Source of the DNA: Evtepia sp.
GTDB lineage: Bacteria; Bacillota; Clostridia; Oscillospirales; Oscillospiraceae
Assembly (NCBI GenBank): GCA_029256465.1
Contig: JAQSXW010000068.1
Location: forward strand, 1-5,472
Direction: 5' to 3'
DNA length: 5,472 nucleotides
Of this stretch, positions 1 to 4,339 are shown in pieces (within the stretch, counting starts at the first letter, position 1; each line of letters opens with the position of its first letter). The position numbers and the translations under genes are program-made. The notes under the pieces were generated by a model. The model was not told where the DNA came from, ran no database searches, and worked only from the letters and a program-made list of their open reading frames with translations.

Positions 1-151
1 TTCTAGTTTTCACTACGAAGCAGGCTGGTATGTTTCATAATTAATTATAGCATATATTCAAATGGAACAGACAATTTGTTGTAAATGACGCATCTGACCA
101 TTGATATCTCAAAGTGTTTTTAGGAATTAATCCAAAACTGTCGTCTCCCCA
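1..151. other. Non-coding left flank
   Basis: No coding sequence is supported here. The stretch is AT-rich. It contains a 12-bp perfect palindrome, ATAATTAATTAT (37-48), and a possible leftward promoter described separately. A long antisense reading frame that enters from the right has no ribosome binding site and runs against the T-box and porC, so it is not a gene. The stretch is probably the spacer between a gene to the left, outside the window, and the T-box-controlled operon. Confidence 0.5.
44..53 (-). promoter_or_regulatory. Possible leftward extended -10 promoter
   Basis: Read on the minus strand, this is ATGCTATAAT: a perfect TATAAT preceded by the TGn extension. No good -35 hexamer lies at 17 bp; TTGTCT at 19 bp is the nearest. 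If real, it would drive a gene to the left of the window, divergent from the por operon. AT-rich DNA yields such matches by chance, so this is weak. Confidence 0.3.
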
Positions 152-180
152 TTGACATATGTCCACTTGTCTCATATAAT
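152..180 (+). promoter_or_regulatory. Sigma-A promoter of the T-box/por operon
   Basis: The -35 box is TTGACA (152-157) and the -10 box is TATAAT (175-180), both perfect consensus, with the optimal 17-bp spacer. Transcription should start near 187, just before the first paired bases of the T-box leader. A promoter this strong fits an operon whose output is set mainly by attenuation in the leader rather than by initiation. A 10-bp palindrome, GACATATGTC (154-163), overlaps the -35 box and could be incidental. Confidence 0.88.
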
Positions 181-186
181 AGGACT

Positions 187-434
187 AATAATTCAAAGGC
201 TACGATGGAGACAGTAATTTCACCTGGAACGGCACAGCGAGTCGGGGATAGTGGAAGCCCGATGTTAGTAAGGGTGTCTTGAAAATCACTCCTGAGCTGC
301 AGTCCGAACCCATGCTGGTAGTAGACACTGACGGTTTCCCCCGTTAAAAGGAGCGCATATGTTGGTATGCAGTAATGGGTGGTACAGCGATAGTTTATAC
401 TCTCGTCCTTTTTACGAAAGGACGAGAGTTTTTT
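187..434 (+). promoter_or_regulatory. T-box riboswitch leader, probably tRNA-Ile specific
   Basis: The elements of a class I T-box appear in order. The Stem I base is GGCT (198-201) with AGCT (295-298), and GGAG (207-210) with CTCC (289-292) next to a TGAG kink. The specifier loop has AGTA (213-216) opposite GAA (281-283). The apical hairpin is TCGGG (242-246)/CCCGA (258-262), near a CAGCGAG stretch. The Stem II region has ACGG/CCGTTA (331-346). Stem III is GCATA (355-359)/TATGC (366-370). The T-box itself is TGGGTGGTACAGCG (376-389). The antiterminator pairs 377-379 with 407-409 and 387-390 with 403-406, leaving the 7-nt TGGTACA bulge (380-386) for the tRNA acceptor end. The terminator is at 399-434. 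Uncharged tRNA would favour the antiterminator and so por expression. The likely specifier is ATC (285-287), followed by the expected purine A288. The family assignment is strong; the Ile identity is inferred. Confidence 0.93.
399..434 (+). terminator. T-box intrinsic terminator (attenuator)
   Basis: A perfect 13-bp stem, 399-411 pairing with 417-429, closes a TTACG loop and is followed directly by a run of six T (429-434). Its 5' strand includes the bases (403-409) that pair with the T-box in the antiterminator, so the two structures exclude each other. It lies between the promoter and porC, 47 nt before the start codon, so it acts as a conditional terminator for the operon. Confidence 0.95.
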
Positions 435-481
435 ATCGTCCCGCATACCTACAAAATTCAAAACAACAGGAGGAATTTTGT

Positions 482-1090
482 ATGAAAAACCTAATTGAAA
501 TCCGCTGGCATGGACGTGGTGGCCAAGGTGCAAAAACAGCCTGCTTGCTACTGGCTGACGCAGCTTTTTCTTCCGGGAAATATGTGCAAGGCTTTCCGGA
601 ATATGGTCCAGAGCGCATGGGTGCACCCATCACTGCATATAACCGGATCAGCGATACTCCCTGTGCCATACACTCCAGTATTTACAAACCTGACTTCGTC
701 GTAGTCGTGGACGAAACCCTTCTATCTTGTGCCGATGTTACCGCTGGCTTGAATCCGAAAGGTGCAGTTATCATTAACAGCGCACTGGAACCGGAAGATC
801 TGCGCCCCTATCTCAACGGCTGGCAGGGAAGGATCTATACCATTGATGCACATGAGGTCTCAATGAATGCCTTGGGGAAAAACTTTCCCAATACTCCTAT
901 GCTGGCGACCGCAGTCAAGGTCAGCCGCGTAGTTGATCCAGAAAAGTTCCTGTCCGATATGGAAGCTTCCTTTCGCCATAAATTTGCATCAAAGCCTCAC
1001 GTGATTGAGGGGAATTTAAGGGCATTGGCAGAAGCAATGCGTCAGGTCAAGAGTAGCTTGGGTGTCTGTCTGGAGGAAAAAGCAGGATGA
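482..1090 (+). CDS. porC: 2-oxoacid:ferredoxin oxidoreductase, gamma subunit
   Basis: This 202-residue cytoplasmic protein is the gamma (catalytic-domain III type) subunit of a four-subunit pyruvate/ketoisovalerate ferredoxin oxidoreductase. The signature is the N-terminal RWHGRGGQGAKTA (8-20), the conserved GRGGQG motif of the family, which in related enzymes lies near the CoA and TPP site. A GFPEYGPERMGAPI block typical of PorC/PorG follows. The start at 482 is chosen because AGGAGG (468-473) sits 8 nt upstream. An in-frame ATG at 359 lies inside T-box Stem III and would read through the terminator. The length is normal for the family. The stop overlaps the porD start (ATGA at 1087-1090), which implies translational coupling. 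Whether the substrate is pyruvate or a branched-chain 2-oxoacid cannot be read from this subunit. Confidence 0.93.
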   Translation: MKNLIEIRWHGRGGQGAKTACLLLADAAFSSGKYVQGFPEYGPERMGAPITAYNRISDTPCAIHSSIYKPDFVVVVDETLLSCADVTAGLNPKGAVIINSALEPEDLRPYLNGWQGRIYTIDAHEVSMNALGKNFPNTPMLATAVKVSRVVDPEKFLSDMEASFRHKFASKPHVIEGNLRALAEAMRQVKSSLGVCLEEKAG

Positions 1091-1392
1091 TACGGAAGGC
1101 TTCAGAAATAAATGAAACCTCGCCTTGGCAGGAACTAACTCCCGGTGGTGAGATTTATGAGGGAGGCACTTCTCTTCTGGTCAATACAGGTGACTGGAGA
1201 ACAGAAACGCCGCTCGTAAACGCAGAAAAATGCAAGCTTTGTATGCTGTGTATCCTCTATTGCCCTGATAGTTCTATCCGAGTACAAGGCAGTCAAGAAC
1301 TCAAACTTGATTTATTGCACTGCAAGGGATGCGGCATCTGTGCCGAGGTTTGTCCTTTTGGCGCAATCACCCTTGGAAGGGAGGAGAGATAA
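1087..1392 (+). CDS. porD: 2-oxoacid:ferredoxin oxidoreductase, delta (ferredoxin-like) subunit
   Basis: This 101-residue subunit carries two [4Fe-4S] clusters and passes electrons between the catalytic subunits and soluble ferredoxin. Two complete motifs are visible: C49-x2-C52-x2-C55-x3-C59-P and C79-x2-C82-x2-C85-x3-C89-P. By the usual bacterial ferredoxin wiring, cluster I uses C49, C52, C55 and C89, and cluster II uses C79, C82, C85 and C59. The roughly 45-residue N-terminal extension, with TPGG and TGDWRTETP, is typical of PorD and sets it apart from a free ferredoxin. It starts within the porC stop codon, with GGAGG (1072-1076) upstream, and ends immediately before the porA ATG. As part of a gamma-delta-alpha-beta operon its role is secure; substrate identity is not. 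Confidence 0.94.
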   Translation: MIRKASEINETSPWQELTPGGEIYEGGTSLLVNTGDWRTETPLVNAEKCKLCMLCILYCPDSSIRVQGSQELKLDLLHCKGCGICAEVCPFGAITLGREER

Positions 1393-2577
1393 ATGGCAGT
1401 TAAGGACCGACTTTCCGGTAATGAGGCAGTGGCCATTGCTCTGCGTCAAATTGACCCTGATGTCATGGGTGCGTTTCCCATTACCCCTTCCACGGAAATT
1501 CCAGAGTATTTTTCACAATATGTTGCGGACGGCTTAGTACACACTGAATTTGTCCCTGTGGAAAGTGAGCATTCTTCTATGTCCGTATGCATCGGAGCTC
1601 AGGCTGCTGGGGCTAGGGCAGTGACCGCCACATCTTCCTGCGGACTTGCACTTATGTATGAGCTTTTATATGTTGCTGCATCCTGTCGTCTGCCCATTAC
1701 TTTGGCTTGTGTCAACCGTGCCCTTTCCGGCCCCATCAACATCAATAATGACCATTCAGATTCCATGGGTGCCCGTGATTCCGGTTGGATCCAAATCTAC
1801 GCAGAGAACAATCAAGAAGTTTATGATAATTTTCTTCAGGCCATGCCCATCGGTGAACATGCTAGCGTTCGCTTACCGGTCATGATTTGCCAGGATGGCT
1901 TTATTACTAGCCACGCTGTAGAAAACATCACTCTTCTGGAGGACGATGAGGTTCGGCGCTTTGTGGGCCAATACTGTCCAGAACAGTATTTATTAAAGGC
2001 TGACAATCCGTTGGCGGTTGGCCCTTATGATATCAGTGCGTACTATATGGAGCACAAAAAACAGCAGGCCGAGGCTATGAAAAATGCAAAGCAAGTGATC
2101 TTGGATGTTGCCAATCGCTTCGAGGCCCTAACCGGTCGAAAATATGGCTTCTTTGAAGAGTACCAAATGGAGGATGCACAGGTTGCAATTCTTCTCATCG
2201 GCTCCTCTGCGGGTACTGCGAAGGTCACGGCAGATCATCTGCGTAGTCAAGGGGAAAAGGTTGGAGTGATTAAGCTGCGTGTGTTCCGCCCCTTCCCCAT
2301 GGAAGAGCTCGCTTCTGCTCTGTCCCATTGCAAGGTGGTTGCAGTTCTCGATAAGTGTGAAGGCTTTTCCGCTAGTGGCGGTCCACTCTTTGCAGAAACG
2401 CGATCCGCTTTGTATGATCTGGACAATCGTCCTCAACTAATAAACTATGTTTATGGCTTGGGTGGCAGGGACATTCATGTAGGCCACTTTGAGGAAATAT
2501 ATCATCACTTATTCAAAATCGTCTCCACCGGTCAGTTGGGTGAGCGATACATTCATCTGGGACAGAGGGAGGCGTAG
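1393..2577 (+). CDS. porA: 2-oxoacid:ferredoxin oxidoreductase, alpha subunit
   Basis: This 394-residue subunit forms the pyrimidine-binding half of the TPP site and the transketolase C-like domain. The N-terminal domain shows GAFPITPSTEI (26-36), whose PITP segment contains the conserved threonine near the substrate. VESEHSSMS (56-64) follows, with E59 the probable activator of the TPP aminopyrimidine, then the TATSSCGLALM stretch and the family block NRALSGPIN...DHSDSMGARDSGW (108-132). The C-terminal part contains LLIGSSAGTAK and LRVFRPFP, typical of domain II. The length is usual for PorA or VorB-type alpha subunits. The start codon directly follows the porD stop, with GGGAGGAG (1379-1386) as ribosome binding site. 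Pyruvate- and ketoisovalerate-type alpha subunits are closely related, so substrate is open; the T-box context favours a role in isoleucine supply. Confidence 0.93.
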   Translation: MAVKDRLSGNEAVAIALRQIDPDVMGAFPITPSTEIPEYFSQYVADGLVHTEFVPVESEHSSMSVCIGAQAAGARAVTATSSCGLALMYELLYVAASCRLPITLACVNRALSGPININNDHSDSMGARDSGWIQIYAENNQEVYDNFLQAMPIGEHASVRLPVMICQDGFITSHAVENITLLEDDEVRRFVGQYCPEQYLLKADNPLAVGPYDISAYYMEHKKQQAEAMKNAKQVILDVANRFEALTGRKYGFFEEYQMEDAQVAILLIGSSAGTAKVTADHLRSQGEKVGVIKLRVFRPFPMEELASALSHCKVVAVLDKCEGFSASGGPLFAETRSALYDLDNRPQLINYVYGLGGRDIHVGHFEEIYHHLFKIVSTGQLGERYIHLGQREA

Positions 2578-2582
2578 CGCTT

Positions 2583-3512
2583 ATGAATTATAATTTCAAG
2601 CAAGAAGTACAAAAGCCAGAGCGCTTTGTTGGCGGCCACCGACTCTGTGCTGGCTGTGGTGCTGGGATAGCTGTCCGTGCAGTGCTTCGGGCTTTAAATC
2701 CGGAGGACAAGGCCGTTATCACCAACGCAACCAGCTGTCTAGAGGTTTCTTCTTTCCTTTATCCCTATACAGCTTGGCAGGATAGCTTTATTCATTCAGC
2801 CTTCGAAAATGCTGCAGCAACTTGCAGCGGTGTTGAAGCGGCTTATAATGTATTAAAACGCCGTAATCAGGTGCAGGAAACCTATAAGTTCATCACATTC
2901 GGAGGGGACGGTGGCACCTATGATATTGGCTTTCAGTCGCTATCCGGAGCGATGGAGCGTGGACACGATATGGTTTATGTCTGCTACGACAACGAAGCGT
3001 ATATGAATACGGGCATCCAGCGGTCCTCTGCAACCCCTCGGTTTGCCAATACCACCACCGCTCCCAGAGGGCAGGTTTCCTACGGGAAGCAGCAAAATAA
3101 AAAGGATATGACTGAAATTTTGGCGGCGCACAACATTCCCTATGCCGCCCAAACCACATTTATTGGTAATTTCCAAGACATTCACGAAAAGGCACGTAAG
3201 GCCATTTATACGGAGGGGCCGTGTTTTTTGAATGTCCTAGCTCCCTGCCCACGCGGCTGGGATTATCCCACCGCAGAGCTTGCTGAGCTCTGCAAGTTAG
3301 CGGTTGACACCTGCGTTTGGCCGATGTATGAGGTGGAAAACGGCACTTGGCGGCTAACCTGCGAGCCAAAAAGAAAACTGCCAGTGACTGCATTTTTGGA
3401 AAAGCAAGGCCGATTTTCCCACATGTTCCGCAAGGGGAATGAGTGGATGCTGGAAGATGCTCAGAACTATGTGGACGAGAAGTGGCAGAAACTTCTGTCA
3501 CACTGCGTGTAA
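2583..3512 (+). CDS. porB: 2-oxoacid:ferredoxin oxidoreductase, beta (TPP-binding) subunit
   Basis: This 309-residue subunit binds thiamine diphosphate and the proximal [4Fe-4S] cluster. GHRLCAGCGAG (18-28) supplies C22 and C25; NATSCLEV gives C52; LAPCPRGW gives C222. These are the four expected cluster ligands. The TPP-Mg motif is GDGGTYDIG (108-116), ending about 27 residues later at N137 in DNEAYMNTG (136-144). The NTGIQRSSATP and TTTAPRG blocks are typical of the family. The gene begins 5 nt after the porA stop, with GAGGGAGG (2565-2572) as ribosome binding site. It is the last gene of the operon and is followed by a hairpin. With PorA it makes the active site for reversible oxidative decarboxylation of a 2-oxoacid to acyl-CoA, CO2 and reduced ferredoxin. 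Confidence 0.94.
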   Translation: MNYNFKQEVQKPERFVGGHRLCAGCGAGIAVRAVLRALNPEDKAVITNATSCLEVSSFLYPYTAWQDSFIHSAFENAAATCSGVEAAYNVLKRRNQVQETYKFITFGGDGGTYDIGFQSLSGAMERGHDMVYVCYDNEAYMNTGIQRSSATPRFANTTTAPRGQVSYGKQQNKKDMTEILAAHNIPYAAQTTFIGNFQDIHEKARKAIYTEGPCFLNVLAPCPRGWDYPTAELAELCKLAVDTCVWPMYEVENGTWRLTCEPKRKLPVTAFLEKQGRFSHMFRKGNEWMLEDAQNYVDEKWQKLLSHCV

Positions 3513-3526
3513 TTTACCAAATAAAC

Positions 3527-3561
3527 AAGGGGTGTGAGACAGTTGCTGTCTCACACCCCTT
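3527..3561 (+). terminator. Terminator of the por operon
   Basis: A perfect 16-bp stem, 3527-3542 pairing with 3546-3561, closes on a TTG triloop 14 nt after the porB stop. The stem is GC-rich at its centre. The following sequence (ATGTTAGG) lacks a good T run, so it may end transcription inefficiently or mark an mRNA 3' end. On the minus strand the downstream sequence (GTTTATTT) is slightly more T-rich, so it could also back up the csp terminator. Confidence 0.78.
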
Positions 3562-3601
3562 ATGTTAGGCAACTAAGGAAAAACTGATCAATTTTGACAA
3601 G

Positions 3602-3636
3602 AAAAAATGAGTCGTCCCAATGGGCGACTCATTTTA
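3602..3636 (-). terminator. Intrinsic terminator of the cold-shock gene
   Basis: Read on the minus strand, CGACTCATTTT pairs with AAAATGAGTCG (3625-3635 with 3604-3614). GGG/CCC continues the stem around a one-base bulge, closing an ATT loop. The 3' arm runs into a T-rich tail ending at 3602. It lies 13 nt downstream of the csp stop codon. Together with the por hairpin it separates two convergent transcripts. Confidence 0.9.
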
Positions 3637-3648
3637 GGTATGTGTCTC

Positions 3649-3861
3649 TTACAGTAAGTTCACATTGATTGCACGAAGCTTTTTGGAGTCTCTAGGATCT
3701 GCTTCTGTGTCAAAAGAAACTTTTTGTCCTTCTTCCAAAGTACGGAAGCCATTGCCCTGAATGGAAGAAAAGTGTACAAACACATCTCCGCTACCGTTTT
3801 CATTGGCGATGAAGCCAAATCCCTTATCTGCGTTAAACCATTTTACTGTACCTGTATTCAT
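3649..3861 (-). CDS. csp: Cold-shock protein, CspA family
   Basis: This 70-residue single-domain OB-fold protein binds single-stranded RNA and DNA, melting secondary structure in the cytoplasm. [15 protein letters not shown] (4-18) contains RNP1 (KGFGFI, 13-18), and DVFVHFSSI (26-34) contains RNP2 (VFVHF, 27-31). The nucleic-acid-facing aromatics W8, F15, F17, F28, H30 and F31 are all present. The length is standard (about 65-70). The start is supported by AAGGAGG (3869-3875) 7 nt upstream. It is monocistronic, convergent with por and divergent from hcp, with its own terminator. Its leader of about 110 nt carries a strong hairpin followed by a U-tract, suggesting post-initiation control. Family members may act at low temperature, in stationary phase or constitutively; which applies here cannot be told. 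Confidence 0.96.
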   Translation of the reverse strand: MNTGTVKWFNADKGFGFIANENGSGDVFVHFSSIQGNGFRTLEEGQKVSFDTEADPRDSKKLRAINVNLL

Positions 3862-3896
3862 GATGGTACCTCCTTAAAATACTGATTTCAGAACAT

Positions 3897-3945
3897 AAAA
3901 GAAAAACCACAGGCTTTAGCCAAATGAATTGGCCAATCCTATGGT
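3897..3945 (-). promoter_or_regulatory. Terminator-like hairpin in the csp leader
   Basis: In the minus-strand RNA, 3945-3938 (ACCAUAGG) pairs with 3913-3906 (CCUGUGGU), and 3936-3929 pairs with 3923-3916. This gives about 16 pairs around a small internal loop and a 5-nt loop. Two of these pairs are G-U in this RNA but would be A-C mismatches in a plus-strand transcript, so the structure belongs to the csp strand. UUUUCUUUU (3905-3897) follows directly, as in an intrinsic terminator. It sits between the predicted csp promoter and the csp ribosome binding site, so it could attenuate csp or yield a short leader RNA of about 70 nt. Confidence 0.7.
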
Positions 3946-3976
3946 GGTAATCAGCATACATTCGAAATATATATTT

Positions 3977-4005
3977 ACGATATCACAAGATAATTCAAAA
4001 GTCAA
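3977..4005 (-). promoter_or_regulatory. Predicted csp promoter
   Basis: On the minus strand TTGACT (4005-4000) and TATCGT (3982-3977) are separated by 17 bp, matching consensus at 5 of 6 and 4 of 6 positions. The start would fall near 3970, giving a leader of about 110 nt. Long structured leaders are common for cold-shock genes. A weaker alternative, TTGGCT with TTTTAT, would start inside or after the leader hairpin. Confidence 0.6.
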
Positions 4006-4015
4006 GTGGTATTGT

Positions 4016-4033
4016 TTCTAATGATCACTAGAA
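4016..4033. repeat. 18-bp dyad upstream of the csp promoter
   Basis: TTCTAATGATCACTAGAA is symmetric at 16 of 18 positions; only the 4021/4028 pair breaks the symmetry. Its centre lies roughly 54 bp upstream of the predicted csp start, a place where activators often bind. It could also serve the divergent side. No regulator family can be assigned from the sequence. Confidence 0.45.
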
Positions 4034-4177
4034 TTCCTGCAAAAAATGGAAGACAAGCCGAGCGTATTAAAATCAAATCTTGCTAAAATGGCATAACTAG
4101 GGTACTATGTTTTTGTAAGAAACGTGACGATTATTGCCTAATTAGTTGAACCAAACTCGAAAGGTTATTTGTAAGTA
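4034..4177. other. Intergenic DNA with no recognised feature
   Basis: This is the middle of the 478-nt csp-hcp divergent region. I see no open reading frame with a ribosome binding site, no tRNA and no terminator. TGCTAAAAT (4081-4089) resembles an extended -10 box on the plus strand but lacks a -35 partner, so it is not called. Confidence 0.5.
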
Positions 4178-4207
4178 TTGAAATCAATCATGATTGGTTG
4201 ATTTAAT
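4178..4207 (+). promoter_or_regulatory. Predicted hcp promoter with spacer palindrome
   Basis: TTGAAA (4178-4183) and TTTAAT (4202-4207) each match consensus at 5 of 6 positions, with an 18-bp spacer. Transcription would start near 4214, leaving a leader of about 125 nt before hcp. A perfect 12-bp palindrome, CAATCATGATTG (4185-4196), fills the spacer between the two boxes. Seven-base arms AAATCAA (4181-4187) and TTGATTT (4198-4204) form a second overlapping dyad. A regulator bound here would contact RNA polymerase directly. Genes for hybrid cluster proteins are often controlled by nitrosative-stress or redox regulators; which one acts here is unknown. Confidence 0.55.
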
Positions 4208-4222
4208 AAAAATTGTGTCTTT

Positions 4223-4236
4223 GTTGCAACTGCAAC
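4223..4236. repeat. Short inverted repeat in the hcp leader
   Basis: GTTGCAACTGCAAC consists of GTTGCA and its complement TGCAAC separated by two bases. It starts about 10 bp past the predicted hcp transcription start. It is too tight to form a stable RNA hairpin as drawn, so if functional it is more likely a DNA operator. It could be chance. Confidence 0.3.
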
Positions 4237-4339
4237 GGAAAGGGAAGAGGAGGTGTGATAACATAAATTCATCAATTAGTGTGAACCCGAAAGATATCCA
4301 TCGATAGAAAAAAGGTACACAACAAGGAGGAAAGACACA

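Noticed and set aside
284..286. AAT (Asn) as T-box specifier
   Set aside because: Specifiers usually end in C and are followed by a purine; AAT is followed by C, and the T-box U favours discriminator A rather than the G usual in tRNA-Asn. It is not fully excluded.
359..481. Upstream in-frame ATG for porC
   Set aside because: It falls inside T-box Stem III, has no ribosome binding site, and the extra 41 residues would be encoded by the T-box and terminator. The ATG at 482 has AGGAGG at the right distance and gives the family-typical N-terminus.
120..626. 168-codon open frame on the minus strand
   Set aside because: It lies antisense to the promoter, T-box and start of porC, has no recognisable domain and has no convincing ribosome binding site; the RNA structure explains the sequence.
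2043..2436. Two minus-strand open frames opposite porA
   Set aside because: They are antisense shadows of a well-supported alpha subunit with no start signals.
2893..3501. Three minus-strand open frames opposite porB
   Set aside because: They are shadows of a strongly conserved coding gene, with no ribosome binding sites and no domain signal.
4183..4202. FNR-like ATCAA and TTGAT half-sites
   Set aside because: An FNR box has TTGAT first and ATCAA second with four bases between. Here the order is reversed and the spacing is ten, so it is not a canonical FNR site.
4281..4307. 8-codon GTG mini-ORF in the hcp leader
   Set aside because: The only purine-rich ribosome binding site is about 27 nt upstream, too far to support initiation.
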